Shown here: positions 19,451-28,792 of the stretch, in pieces
Position numbering within the stretch: the stretch's first letter is position 1
Layout: each line of letters opens with the position of its first letter
Assembly: GCF_021018745.1 (NCBI RefSeq)
Contig: NZ_CP063845.1
Coordinates: 806,001-870,000, forward strand
DNA: 64,000 bases
Source of the DNA: Gloeobacter morelensis MG652769
GTDB taxonomy: Bacteria > Cyanobacteriota > Cyanobacteriia > Gloeobacterales > Gloeobacteraceae
Reading direction: 5' to 3'
Made by a program: the position numbers and the translations under genes
The notes under the pieces: model-generated
Seen by the model: the letters and a program-made list of their open reading frames with translations, nothing else
Told to the model about the DNA's origin: nothing
Databases searched by the model: none

Positions 19451-20536
19451 TCAAGAGCGAGAGGTCGGAGAATCGCCGACAGTATCTGCCAGCGGGGTAA
19501 ACAGTTTGGCCCGCAAAAACCGGCGCAGCCCCAAGCGCCAGACGTTGCGGCCTTGCTCCGGTGAGACCACACACGTCACACGGCGCAACAGCCGGCCAAT
19601 GATATCCCTGGGTCGAACCTGGGTCTCCAACGCTTCTTGGAGAGTCAAAGCGACCATCCGCCAGGCAGAACAAGTGCGAACCCCTTCATTGAGGGCAAGC
19701 ATGGCCAGATACTGACCGTCGCTTTCCAGGTTGTACCGCCCGGCAAAGCCATGTTTTTCGGCGGCCCTGTTGACAAACTCGGCCACAGCTCTGTACGACG
19801 CCAGGGCGTGGTCGAAATTGCCGCTGCGGCTGCGCCGGTTCTTGCCGTGGATTCGGTAATACATCAGCGGCTCGCCGCTGACATAACCAACCTGCCCATA
19901 AAAGGGCACTGTGGCAACCAGATAAGTGTCGGCACCGCCGTTGAAGGGGCGGCCCGCCAGGACGATCTGCCGGTTGGGCACAGGTAAAACCTTCTGCAGC
20001 ACCACGCGCCGGTAGCAGAGCCCGGAGGTGATGGCACAGGGATAACGCCCCCAAGAAAGCAGCATGCGGCAGACGTCGCCTTGTACAAAGCTTTTTGGAC
20101 CCTGGCCGATCACGGCATTTTCACTGTCAACAATCGTCCAGGTGTGTGAGATCTGCAGCCAGTCGGGGTGTTCGTGAAATGCGCGAACCACTTTTTTGAG
20201 CTTATGCTCGTGATAGTAATCATCGGAGTCAAGAAAACAGATGATCTCTCCGCGGCTGTGGTGGAAGCCGACGTTGAAGGCTTCCCCTTGACCAGAATTG
20301 GTCTCAAGAAAAATGGGCTTGACTTTGTCCCTAAATGAACTGATAACTGCACGGGAGTTGTCGGTCGAAGCATCGTCGACAACAATAATCTCAAACGAAC
20401 GATAGGTTTGCTTCAGGACGCTCTCAATGGCTTGGCCGACATAGCGGCTGTAGTTGAAGTTACATATGATCACACTGACGAGGGGTTCTACCTCCCCAAG
20501 CGCAGAGCGCTCGAGGCAATCCTGGTTGCTTTTCAT
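19451..20536 (-). CDS. Glycosyltransferase family 2
   Basis: A 361-residue GT-A enzyme. It has VSVIICNFNYSRYVGQAIESVL, the Asp of EIIVVDDASTDNS and the metal-binding DxD in ICFLDSDDYYHEHKL, the classic inverting GT2 arrangement. A C-terminal ~120 residues after YRIHGKNRR is helical. The ATG at 20534-20536 is chosen; upstream in-frame sequence overlaps the polymerase gene end and lacks family features. It adds a sugar to the repeat unit at the cytoplasmic face. Confidence 0.88.
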   Translation of the reverse strand: MKSNQDCLERSALGEVEPLVSVIICNFNYSRYVGQAIESVLKQTYRSFEIIVVDDASTDNSRAVISSFRDKVKPIFLETNSGQGEAFNVGFHHSRGEIICFLDSDDYYHEHKLKKVVRAFHEHPDWLQISHTWTIVDSENAVIGQGPKSFVQGDVCRMLLSWGRYPCAITSGLCYRRVVLQKVLPVPNRQIVLAGRPFNGGADTYLVATVPFYGQVGYVSGEPLMYYRIHGKNRRSRSGNFDHALASYRAVAEFVNRAAEKHGFAGRYNLESDGQYLAMLALNEGVRTCSAWRMVALTLQEALETQVRPRDIIGRLLRRVTCVVSPEQGRNVWRLGLRRFLRAKLFTPLADTVGDSPTSRS

Positions 20537-20561
20537 TGAAGGGGGCTCGCAGAAATTGGAG

Positions 20562-21935
20562 TTAATCAGTACGCATCGCGACACCGCGGCCCAAAGACGG
20601 CTGTACGGATCGATTATCTAGAGCAGAGCTCCGGCTGCTGCACAACATGGTACACAGCAAAATAAACGACATACGGCTGGTGTCAAAGGCGACCGGCAGA
20701 GCCAAGATCATAAACAGCAACATGGTCCACAATACACAGTCCGGGCGGTCCGCGCGTGTTCGCCAAAGCCAGTTCAAATACAGTACGCCGAACAGCCCGA
20801 ACAAGGCAGTTCCCACCAATCCACTGCAGTAGAGCAGCGAGCCGAGCAAGAAACTGTGGCTTCCAACTTTCGCCGGTTCGTAGCCAGGGATAACGGTACG
20901 ACCTGGAACACCGTGGCCAAAAAGCAAACTGTCCTCCAGACTGTCGAGCGTTCTTTGGTAAATCAACGAGCGGGCTTCCGTCGATTTACGGCGCAAATTC
21001 GCGCTCGACTCAACAGATTGTTGATAAGTTTCCACCAACCTGTCTGTGATAGGCGGCACCGAGAGGACAGCGAAACTGGCGATCGCGAACAGGCCGACAA
21101 ACGCTATTCCCAGAGGCCCCCTGCCGGCGAGCACAAGGTAGCGCAAACCGACAAGCAGTACCAGCACTGCTAGCGAGGAACGCGCCCCGTCGATGAGCAG
21201 ACCGAACAGTGCGGCTGAACCCAAAAATAGGGGCCAGGATCCTGGTCCGCTCAGCGCGAAAAGACAAATAGCCGCCATCGCCTGTCCACCGAACTCGGGG
21301 TGGCCAAAAAAGGCACCAAACCGCGACGTGCCGATGAAACTCGTACCGTTGGTGGCATCAAAAAGGCGCAGATAGTTGCTGTCGCCAATTCCCTCAACAA
21401 AGCGCTCCTGCTTGGCCAACAGCAGACCGGTCAACGATCGGCCGACCGGGATTCTCGATTCGCCGATGATAAAGTGTCCGAGAAACCATACCGACAGAAC
21501 CACAGTCATCAACAACGCCAGGGCCCATAAAACCACCTTTAAGCGCACTCGAACGCTGTTGCTCTGGATGTACCAGAGTACAAGTCCACCACCGATCCAC
21601 AGCAGTGAAGGCGAGAGAAGCGTGTTGCCGGTGATCTTATCGACGTGGAGATTGGTGTTGACGGTAACGTACACTCCAAAAGCCAACAAGGCCCAGACCT
21701 CGGGCCTGGGGGCCTTCAAACGAATCCGGCCGTACCGCCACAGTTCAGAAGCGATCAGACCGCCGATGAGCAACAGATAGATGTAGCCGAAGCCTACTGC
21801 CCACCACAGTGGCAATAGCGCAATGATCCCAAAAACGACGCGCTCGGAATGGGTTGCTTCATCCCAGGCGGATCGGAGTCTTTCTTTGAGGCTGGCTGGG
21901 ACCGCAATCGGTCTATTCAGGGTGGGTGTGTGCAT
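20562..21935 (-). CDS. O-antigen ligase/Wzy-like polymerase
   Basis: A 457-residue polytopic protein with about 10-12 membrane segments and a large periplasmic loop around residues 290-340. GVPGRTVIPGYEPAKVGSHSFLLGSLLY contains the His-Ser pattern (HxxL after a GSHS) seen in Wzy_C/O-antigen ligase proteins. It likely polymerises the repeat unit outside the membrane. The start ATG shares a base with the stop of the copolymerase gene (TAATG), so the two are translationally coupled. Confidence 0.8.
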   Translation of the reverse strand: MHTPTLNRPIAVPASLKERLRSAWDEATHSERVVFGIIALLPLWWAVGFGYIYLLLIGGLIASELWRYGRIRLKAPRPEVWALLAFGVYVTVNTNLHVDKITGNTLLSPSLLWIGGGLVLWYIQSNSVRVRLKVVLWALALLMTVVLSVWFLGHFIIGESRIPVGRSLTGLLLAKQERFVEGIGDSNYLRLFDATNGTSFIGTSRFGAFFGHPEFGGQAMAAICLFALSGPGSWPLFLGSAALFGLLIDGARSSLAVLVLLVGLRYLVLAGRGPLGIAFVGLFAIASFAVLSVPPITDRLVETYQQSVESSANLRRKSTEARSLIYQRTLDSLEDSLLFGHGVPGRTVIPGYEPAKVGSHSFLLGSLLYCSGLVGTALFGLFGVLYLNWLWRTRADRPDCVLWTMLLFMILALPVAFDTSRMSFILLCTMLCSSRSSALDNRSVQPSLGRGVAMRTD

Positions 21936-23968
21936 TAGGAATCGGCTGCCGACTGAAGGGCTGGGCGCTCGTAGCGATAGCGGTAGGCGTCTTTTACAGA
22001 TTCGCTGCCGTTGATGACCAAGCTAATGCTGCTGCCAAAGCGCTGCAATGTATAAAGACTGCTGTTAACCGAGTCGCGATTGCTGACCCCCGAGCGCACG
22101 ACAAACAGCACATTGCGGATCGCCGCAGCGATGAGCTTGGTCTCCGCCACTAGATCCTCTGGGGCCGTATCCAGCAGAATGTAGTCGTAGCCGCCGGTCT
22201 GCTCAAGTTCATCTAGGTAGCGGACAAACTGGCCTCGGGCAATGTACTCGCCTACGGACATGCCCGAATCCGGCAACCGTGCCGGCAAAAAGTTCAGCGA
22301 CGGTGCCAGGGCCACCGGTTGGCTACCTTGCTCGTCCACCTGCAGCCGCCGCCCCAGTCCAGCCTGTCGGAAATCGGCATCGACCACCAGCACCCGAAAG
22401 CCCAGTTCGCGCAACGCCTTAGCCAGGCCAAGGGTGACCGTCGTTTTGCCTTCGCCGACGCCGGAACTGGTGATCATCAGCCGCCGGTTCTCCAGGGGGA
22501 GCAAGCTGACCACTGAGGCCAGCTGCCGGAATTCTTCCGCCTGAGCGCTCAGTGCCGCGAATTCTTTGAGCTTTGGAATGCGTGCGAGCACCGGCAGACC
22601 GGTACCTTCGAGTTCTCGCAGCGCCAGCAACGGATTGCGCCGTTCCAGCCACAATGCCAGAGCGACGCTGCCGGATAGCATCGCCAGTAGCCCCCCCAGG
22701 GCGACGACCCAGCCCCTCGGGCTTGGTTTGGAGTCCACCGCCGGCGCGTCGAGAATCTGCACATTCGGATAGGCGTCGAAGGCATTTACCTTGGCCTGCT
22801 GCACCTGGGCCACCAGCCCCCTGTAGACGCCTTCGGCAATTTCGTAGCGCCGGGTCAACTCCCGCAGCTGGCTCTGGCGGGGGGCAAGAGCGCGCAGCTG
22901 TGCCTCGATGGAGTCTATCCTTCCTTGAAGGCGTTCGGCCTGCCGACGTTGGGCACCCCCTTCCGCCTGCGCCTGAATCAGCTGCAAAATCAAATCGATG
23001 CGCGAATCTCGGTAGTTGTTGCCGCCTAGCGAGGTGTTGACATTGGCAGCATCGGGCACGATGCCGTCGACTTGTTGCTTAATTTTGCCCATCAGCTCCT
23101 CGCGCTGCAGCTCCAGGGATTTAACCCGCAGATTTTTGTCGGTGTAGAGCCCTCGGGCCTGGGCAAGCTGGGTTTCAACATCGGCCAACCTCTGACGCAG
23201 TACCTGGAGGCCTTTGTCTTCGCCAAGGTTGAGGGCAGCCGTCGCCCGCTGCAGATTCATCCCGACGGCGCGCTCCAGGCTGCTGGCGCGCTGGGTAGAC
23301 GCTTCCGCCTGGGCTAAGGTCAAAGTTTGCGTGGAGCGAAGTGCGTTGAGGGCCGTCACCAGGCCGCGCGTCTGCTCGTCGGCGTCAACTAGGCCTGTGG
23401 ATTGCTTGTACTGAGAAAGGGCAAGCTGAGCTTTTTGCAGCTCGTCTTTGGCCCGTTGCATTTCTTCGCGGCTAAAGTGATCGCGGCGATTAGCGTCGTC
23501 AATGCGCAAATCGTTGAGGCGCTGCTGGTAGGACTTCAGCACCGCCTCAGCTCTCTGTCTTGCCAGCTCGGGGCTTGAACCTTTAGCTTCAAAATCCAGA
23601 ATGGTCGATTGGTCTCCGGCTTTGCTTTTAAAGAGCTTAGAATACTGCTCCAAGCGCTCGAACTTCTGCTCACGCTCCGGATCTTGCAACCAAACCGGCC
23701 GCAGGACATCCTCACTCATCAAAATGTTCGACTGAATCCCAGTGGGGTTGATTTCGCTTGAAAAGGTCAGCCCTTGCTGCTGCAGGTTACCAAGCGGACC
23801 AAGGCTGGCACTTAAATTGCTGCTGGTATTCGGCAAAATCAATTGGGCGGTCGCAGTCCAAGTGCGTGGGTAGAACAAAGCTATACCCACCGTCGCAGCC
23901 AGCAAAACACCATTGAGCACCAGCAGAGGACGCCAGTGACGACGGCCAATCGCAACGACACTACTCAT
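21935..23968 (-). CDS. Polysaccharide copolymerase/BY-kinase (Wzc-like)
   Basis: A 677-residue fused PCP-2a protein. A Wzz-type membrane segment lies near residues 13-31, long coiled-coil stretches run to about residue 400, and a second membrane segment (WVVALGGLLAMLSGSVALAL) sits near 425-445. The cytoplasmic BY-kinase follows: Walker A SSGVGEGKTTVTLGL, Walker A' VLVVDADFRQ and Walker B YILLDTAPED. The C-terminus carries a short Tyr cluster (AYRYRYERP), the usual autophosphorylation tail, with three tyrosines. It regulates chain length and links Wzy to the export channel. Confidence 0.9.
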   Translation of the reverse strand: MSSVVAIGRRHWRPLLVLNGVLLAATVGIALFYPRTWTATAQLILPNTSSNLSASLGPLGNLQQQGLTFSSEINPTGIQSNILMSEDVLRPVWLQDPEREQKFERLEQYSKLFKSKAGDQSTILDFEAKGSSPELARQRAEAVLKSYQQRLNDLRIDDANRRDHFSREEMQRAKDELQKAQLALSQYKQSTGLVDADEQTRGLVTALNALRSTQTLTLAQAEASTQRASSLERAVGMNLQRATAALNLGEDKGLQVLRQRLADVETQLAQARGLYTDKNLRVKSLELQREELMGKIKQQVDGIVPDAANVNTSLGGNNYRDSRIDLILQLIQAQAEGGAQRRQAERLQGRIDSIEAQLRALAPRQSQLRELTRRYEIAEGVYRGLVAQVQQAKVNAFDAYPNVQILDAPAVDSKPSPRGWVVALGGLLAMLSGSVALALWLERRNPLLALRELEGTGLPVLARIPKLKEFAALSAQAEEFRQLASVVSLLPLENRRLMITSSGVGEGKTTVTLGLAKALRELGFRVLVVDADFRQAGLGRRLQVDEQGSQPVALAPSLNFLPARLPDSGMSVGEYIARGQFVRYLDELEQTGGYDYILLDTAPEDLVAETKLIAAAIRNVLFVVRSGVSNRDSVNSSLYTLQRFGSSISLVINGSESVKDAYRYRYERPALQSAADS

Positions 23969-24042
23969 AGAACGAACTTCCTTTTAGCGAGCTTGGCTAG
24001 GTAAGCTGTGGGTAATAATAGTCGGCGCAACCACCGAAATAT

Positions 24043-25017
24043 CTAACGGAACAGCCACACGAAGGGCATCAGCAACGGTTGGATCAAGCTCAGAAATCCT
24101 TCGGCGTTGGCCGGGGAGCCGGCGTTGACCACGATGCTGTCGTCCTGGAGCAGCTTGGGATCGTTGGTGCCATCCATCACCTGGGCGACGGGGAAATTCT
24201 GGGCCGTGCGCTGGCTATTGGTTGGATCGGTGCGAATCAAAGTCACCTGGCGACCACCGCGCAAGAAAGACTCGCCCGAACCGCCCGCCGCAGTGAGCGC
24301 TCCCGCCAGGGTGGTGCCGGGCCGGACTTTGACCGGGCCGACCGCATTGCTGGGTAGATCCTGACCGGAGACGTAGACGGTAATCTGCTCAGGGGCCAAC
24401 TGCGAAGGCAGGTTGGCCATCTCGTACTGCCCCGGGCCAAGACTTGCGACGACGATGCGATCGCCACTAATCACCGGGACATCCTGCCCCAGGGGCAGAC
24501 GCGTGCGCTGGCCGTTGCGCTCCAGTTCGATTTGGGCCAGGTTTGCGTCGGGGCGCACCCCCCCCGCCTCTTTAATGGCGTTGTAAACTGTGCGTACCGC
24601 TCCAACTTCCAGCTTGGTGGCCACTGAAGCGGGCGGCTGCAAGGTCACCAGACCGGGCCGGTAGACGGCACCGCTGACGTCGACGGCGACCGAACTCATC
24701 GACAGCAGACGCACGTGCACATCGGGCACGCGAATGTACTCGCGCAGCCGCTGGGCAAGCTCCTGCTGCAACTCGGCTTCCTCGCGACCCGCTGCCGGAA
24801 TGCGACCCAGCTGTGGAACAAAGATGTTGCCGTCGGCACTGACTACGAAGCCCTGGTCACCCGCGGAACTGAACTCTTCGCCGTTTACCACGGTCACCGA
24901 GACCCGGTCGTAGGCGCTCAGGGTCATCGCTGAAGCCGACCCGACCAGCGCCGATGCGCTCCAGAGGGCCAGCAAACCAGGCTGGACCATCCACGCACGC
25001 CAGTTGCGCATTTGCAT
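24043..25017 (-). CDS. Polysaccharide export outer-membrane protein (Wza-like, SLBB domains)
   Basis: A 324-residue exported protein. The signal segment LLALWSASALVGSASAM ends near residue 30. A Poly_export domain follows (SAYDRVSVTVVNGEEFS, VSADGNIFVPQLGRIPAAG), then SLBB-like repeats (GVRPDANLAQIELERNG; VKVRPGTTLAGALTAAGG). The C-terminal hydrophobic stretch (FLSLIQPLLMPFVWLF) could be the membrane helix. It would form the export channel together with the Wzc-like protein encoded 74 bases downstream. The ATG follows GCAGGAG, and a hairpin plus U-run lies 36 bases upstream in the leader. Confidence 0.88.
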   Translation of the reverse strand: MQMRNWRAWMVQPGLLALWSASALVGSASAMTLSAYDRVSVTVVNGEEFSSAGDQGFVVSADGNIFVPQLGRIPAAGREEAELQQELAQRLREYIRVPDVHVRLLSMSSVAVDVSGAVYRPGLVTLQPPASVATKLEVGAVRTVYNAIKEAGGVRPDANLAQIELERNGQRTRLPLGQDVPVISGDRIVVASLGPGQYEMANLPSQLAPEQITVYVSGQDLPSNAVGPVKVRPGTTLAGALTAAGGSGESFLRGGRQVTLIRTDPTNSQRTAQNFPVAQVMDGTNDPKLLQDDSIVVNAGSPANAEGFLSLIQPLLMPFVWLFR

Positions 25018-25052
25018 TGTTGCTCTCCTGCTATTCAGGCCATCGTCAGTGC

Positions 25053-25092
25053 AAAAAAATACGCGAACGGTCTCCCTTTCGAGAGACCGTTC
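25053..25092 (-). terminator. Leader terminator/attenuator upstream of wza
   Basis: Read on the minus strand: a perfect 10-bp stem (GAACGGTCTC pairing across 25083-25092 and 25065-25074, 8-base loop), five spacer bases, then seven U (25053-25059). It lies between any upstream promoter and the wza start at 25017, so it would stop transcription before the export operon unless disrupted. Farther up the same leader are two small hairpins (6-bp stem 25129-25144, 5-bp stem 25151-25167) that could take part in switching. Confidence 0.6.
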
Positions 25093-25977
25093 AAGCGCAC
25101 TCAGAGGTGTCGTCTTAAGCAGCCCGCCGCGGTTCTAAAACCGCACCCAACAGGGAACCTTGCCCTGCTTTACTCTTTGCTTGTCGATTCGCAAGTGTTT
25201 ACAAAGTAACTACGTGTTTTCGCGTAGTCAGTATCACAGAGCACAGAGAGATCAAAAAACGTGGAATAGCTAACTTTAAACCGCAGGGATCGGTAGAAGC
25301 TCACTGTTTTGGATTAAGCGTGAAGCAGATAACACGTTTGTACTGTTCCTGCCCTTGGTGCTATCCAAGCTTTCGCTGCCCGAAGGCCGCTTTTTAGCTG
25401 CAAACGCGCTCGCAGGTGATCTGGATTCTTTGCTTGGACAGATTAGCAAATCCAGTTAGTAGTTAAGTGCTAATTTTTATAACGGGCTTGCGTCGTATAC
25501 CTAACGTTTGATAAGGTTCTGGCTGTTAACACTTCGTTTTTCTCGCGGAATTGTGTCGAGAGGTCACGGCTTGTTCATCCTAGCTACCTACGTGAAAGAG
25601 CCTATGCCCGCTGAACCAGTCTGGCAGGTGCCTTCTGAAGCCCCCTTCACTTCTGGGTTTCAGGCTTGTTGGGCTTTCGGCATGGGTGAGCTCTGAGCTT
25701 TGAGCCCTTCAGGTATGCTAGTTTGCCTCTATAGTCAAATTTGATGGTTCTGTGGGCTCTGCTGGATTGGCAAGGCAAGTAATTGGTCGCTTCGGAGTGT
25801 GTTCTTTCAACAGCCGCTCAGCCAGTGGAAGGCCCCCAGGTAATTCCTGCCCGCGCGCGGGAGACATTTTTATAGTCATAGCAAGCCACGCGCTTCGAAG
25901 CCGGTCATCCTCAGAAGAGACGGTGGGCGAGCATTTTTCTTTCGAGCACTTCTAGGGCCTCAGGCCGGGAAAGAGTT
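25093..25977. other. Long non-coding gap upstream of the export operon
   Basis: About 885 bases without a gene I can support. The part next to wza holds the small hairpins of its leader. A 62-codon open frame at 25508-25696 has no convincing ribosome site and no family features. The segment is visibly more AT-rich than its surroundings between about 25200 and 25530, which suits promoters and regulatory sites for a major operon. Confidence 0.5.
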
Positions 25978-26370
25978 ATGCCGGGCAAGCGCAGCAAGCG
26001 AGGTAAGGTCGATCGGTTCCACTGCCCCCATTGCGAGGCCCGTCTGTGGCGCCTCGGTAGCCAGAAGTACCACCTGTTCTACACCCACCTTTCGGAGATG
26101 ACCACAGAGGGTGGGATTCCACGCAAGCAGGCTGCTTTGCTCATCAGCAAGAAGGGCGAGTACGTCGATAACTGCGCGTGGTTGGAGGAGTTTTTTTGCG
26201 GCGAGCACGGCAAGATGTGGATGCTGGTGCGCCAGAGCAGCGAAGGCGTGCTTACCGCAATAGTGCCTTCCGAACACGACTGGAAGCGCACCACCGGTAC
26301 GCTTTTTCCCAACCGGCCCAATCCCTCCGTCAGTGAGTTTACCTACCGCATGAGCCGAGGAACCGGCTAG
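25978..26370 (+). CDS. Conserved cyanobacterial-type hypothetical with CxxC motif
   Basis: A 130-residue soluble protein with a CPHC pair near residues 16-19 followed by EARLWRLGSQKYHLFY. A single later Cys (about residue 64) and Cys74 with His77 (CGEHGKMWMLV) might complete a zinc site. The style recalls conserved cyanobacterial proteins of unknown function. It converges with the next gene, 12 bases apart. The start is the ATG at 25978. Function unknown; a small zinc-binding protein is the most that can be said. Confidence 0.72.
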   Translation: MPGKRSKRGKVDRFHCPHCEARLWRLGSQKYHLFYTHLSEMTTEGGIPRKQAALLISKKGEYVDNCAWLEEFFCGEHGKMWMLVRQSSEGVLTAIVPSEHDWKRTTGTLFPNRPNPSVSEFTYRMSRGTG

Positions 26371-26382
26371 CGGTGGGTGCCC

Positions 26383-27210
26383 CTAGTTGACCGAGCGCAC
26401 CTGCGACTCGTAAAGAGCGTGGGCTTCGTAGAACCATTCAAACAAGGTGTTCAGTGCCCGCTGGTTGAGCCCTGCGACTTCAAGGTCATCCGCCTCAAGC
26501 AAGGCTTGGGTGACATGCAGGCAAAGGTGAGCGGCGTCGCGCAGGTGGGTGAAGTTGACGCGACCGCGGACCTGGGCAGCGCGCGAATTTTCCAGTTGCA
26601 AATCAAGCCAGCTTCCCGGTGGCACGAGTAGCCGAATTTTGCGGGCCGGGTCGCTCATAAACTGCAGCCCCTGCCACCGGGCGCGCTCGTCGAGGTTGTC
26701 GGCACTCTTAAAAGGCACAGGCCCCCCCTGGCGGTTAAGCATCGAGCGCAGTGTCTGGCGGATAGAGATCAGCTCGCTATGCTCCGGAAAAGCCACCAGC
26801 TGCTCCTCGACGATATCGACCAACCGGCACAAATAGGGTTGGGACTCTGCAATGTAGGTTTCAAAGCTGTGGGGTTTCTCGATGAGATAGAGCAGCGTGA
26901 CTCCTACCCGATAAAGCTGATCCAGTACAAATCGCGATGCCACCGTGTCGCGATAGACCTCCAGGGCGGTATGGGAGTAGTAATGGCGGACCATACGGGC
27001 AAAGAGGGCAGCCACAGTCACACTCAAGGTGTCCGGCTCTTTGTGGCGTTGCACAGCGGCCTCGACCCGCTCGAGCTGCCTGTGCAGAATCCGGGCGGAT
27101 TTTAGAAATGCTTTGGCCAGGCCTGCCTCCGTCCGCTCCAACTTGCGTAGTTCGGGCAAGTTGAGCCTGTCGGAACCGGCTTGAAGGTTCTGGGTATACT
27201 CTTGAGACAC
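26383..27210 (-). CDS. Conserved hypothetical, all-helical protein
   Basis: A 275-residue, mainly helical protein without signal or membrane segments. A central stretch (YYSHTALEVYRDTVASRFVL, then VGVTLLYLIEKP) resembles helical bundles of unassigned DUF families. The start is a GTG at 27208-27210 with no clear ribosome site, though the first residues look natural. It diverges from the gene at 27377 across a 166-base gap. No catalytic pattern is recognised. Confidence 0.65.
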   Translation of the reverse strand: MSQEYTQNLQAGSDRLNLPELRKLERTEAGLAKAFLKSARILHRQLERVEAAVQRHKEPDTLSVTVAALFARMVRHYYSHTALEVYRDTVASRFVLDQLYRVGVTLLYLIEKPHSFETYIAESQPYLCRLVDIVEEQLVAFPEHSELISIRQTLRSMLNRQGGPVPFKSADNLDERARWQGLQFMSDPARKIRLLVPPGSWLDLQLENSRAAQVRGRVNFTHLRDAAHLCLHVTQALLEADDLEVAGLNQRALNTLFEWFYEAHALYESQVRSVN

Positions 27211-27376
27211 AGATAAAGTGAAAGTGTAGGATGGCAGCCCTTATATAGTAGCGGTCCGGGGCGCTTCGCTATAGTCCGCAGCAAATTGATACATACCGTT
27301 AACCTGGAACTCGCTCCACAGGTACAGCAAACGGTCCTATCCTGTACGTAGGCAATGGTTAAACAGCGAGGCAACC

Positions 27377-27856
27377 GTGAGCTATACCCAGCAGTTGGCA
27401 CACTTGAGCGCCATGGACTACGTGGTTGTGGGAGTGGCTCTGTGCTACCAAAAAAATGCGGAGGGCAAAACCGATCCCGTGCGCGTGGTGGAGCCTATCC
27501 CGGCGACCGCGCTTGAGGCGATGAGCCGCGGCAACCGTACCTCCTACCTCAAGATTTATGCCACCACGCTCGGTGCGGTCATTGTCGATCAGCGCCCGGT
27601 GCTGCCCACGGACATTCTGGGCGAAGATGCCTATGTCTGCCACGATTTTCTGAGCCGCACCCAGGCGGCCGCCCGCACCTACAAAGCCAAAAGCGACCTG
27701 CGCCTGGTGCCTGTGGGGGAGGTTTGCACTCCTGAAGTAGGGCAATTCCGGCTCCACTATGATCCTGCCTTCCGCCGCATTCTGGGGGGGGAGCGGCTCA
27801 TCAGCGACAGCGACAACATCAAGCAGCACAGCCACACCCACAAAACGCTGGTTTGA
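27377..27856 (+). CDS. Conserved hypothetical, 159 residues
   Basis: A soluble 159-residue protein of the kind conserved in cyanobacteria without known role (MDYVVVGVALCYQKNAEGK, LKIYATTLGAVIVDQRPVLP, YVCHDFLSRTQAAAR). It appears alpha/beta, with no membrane segment and no repeated Cys or His motif. A GTG start follows GAGG closely. Its stop is directly followed by the GTG of the recombinase-like gene, so the two are probably co-transcribed and translationally coupled. Confidence 0.68.
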   Translation: MSYTQQLAHLSAMDYVVVGVALCYQKNAEGKTDPVRVVEPIPATALEAMSRGNRTSYLKIYATTLGAVIVDQRPVLPTDILGEDAYVCHDFLSRTQAAARTYKAKSDLRLVPVGEVCTPEVGQFRLHYDPAFRRILGGERLISDSDNIKQHSHTHKTLV

Positions 27857-28720
27857 GTGGACGGGGCGGGCGTGAGTTGCCTCGACCATTTTTGGGATTA
27901 TCTGGAGCGCGAGCGTCGGCTGCAGCCTGCCACCTGCCGGGCCTATCGCTGCGATCTCAAACAATGGTTCGGCTATCTCCAAACGGCCAATCCCCTCGAA
28001 GCGCGGCCGGAGCAGTTGCGAAGCTATCTTGTCCAGCTTGGCGAGCGGGGGCTCGGCCCCGGCACGTTGCGCCGCAAGCGCAGCAGCCTGCGGGTGTTCT
28101 ATGGGTTTTTGCACCGGCAGGGCGTCATCGCTGCCGATCCGGCGGCGGCTTTGCCCACAGAGACCTCGCGTGTGCCCGGGCCGCCGCCGTTGCGCCCGCA
28201 GCAATTGGAAGTCCTGCTGGGTGCGTTGGGCGATGACGCCTTCGGTGTATGCCATCGGGCCTTGATTCTGGCCCTGTATGCGGGTGGATTGCGTTCAGGG
28301 GAGGTGAGTGCAGCCAACCTGGAGAACCTGGACTGGGAGCGCGCGCTGTGGCGGCTGCCGCAGCGCGACGTCCTGCTGGATCCGCGCTTGTATGCGGCCC
28401 TCCTGGACTACCTTCGGTGTGGTAGGCCAGGTTTGGCGACCAGTATCGCCGAGCGGGCTTTGTTTATCTCTCGGCGCGGTCATCGCTTGAGCGTGCGTGC
28501 CCTGCAGGCACACCTGGCCCGCTGCGGAGTCACTGCACAGCAGCTGCGCAACAGTTACGCCGCCCACCTGCTGGAGGGGGGAGCCGATCCGGTAGACGTG
28601 CAGGCGCTACTGGGCCTGCGCTCGACCCAGGCCGCTGCAGGCCGACAAGGCAACGCCGCCCAGGGCCTTCGGCGCGTCTACGATCTGGCCCATCCGCGCA
28701 GCGGTCTCCACAAAAAATAA
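27857..28720 (+). CDS. Xer-like tyrosine recombinase with degenerate active site
   Basis: A 287-residue protein with full XerC/D architecture. The SAM-like core-binding domain spans residues ~8-85 (YLERERRLQPATCRAYRCDLKQWFGYL), followed by the catalytic domain (ALYAGGLRSGEVSAANL ... GADPVDVQALLGLRS ... VYDLAHPRS). Arg I (GLRSGE) and Arg II (QQLRNSYAAHLL) remain. The beta-hairpin Lys segment is shortened, the HxxR His reads Gln, the GH His reads Leu (LLGLRS), and the position of the nucleophilic Tyr is an Arg in AAAGRQGN. The frame is otherwise open and undamaged, so this looks like a maintained non-catalytic protein and not simple decay. Starts with GTG next to the upstream stop. Confidence 0.78.
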   Translation: MDGAGVSCLDHFWDYLERERRLQPATCRAYRCDLKQWFGYLQTANPLEARPEQLRSYLVQLGERGLGPGTLRRKRSSLRVFYGFLHRQGVIAADPAAALPTETSRVPGPPPLRPQQLEVLLGALGDDAFGVCHRALILALYAGGLRSGEVSAANLENLDWERALWRLPQRDVLLDPRLYAALLDYLRCGRPGLATSIAERALFISRRGHRLSVRALQAHLARCGVTAQQLRNSYAAHLLEGGADPVDVQALLGLRSTQAAAGRQGNAAQGLRRVYDLAHPRSGLHKK

Positions 28721-28792
28721 CCGACACAAAGACCCGTTCTTGAAAAGAAAAAACGGCCTGGAGTATAAATTGTCAACTCTGCGCGGCGTGCA

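Noticed and set aside
25508-25696. 62-codon open frame in the large gap before the export operon
   Set aside because: No ribosome site, no recognisable motif and atypical composition.
28721-28792. Possible bidirectional terminator between the recombinase-like gene and pstB
   Set aside because: CCGTTCTT and AAGAA...AACGG pair only with a four-base bulge, too weak to annotate.
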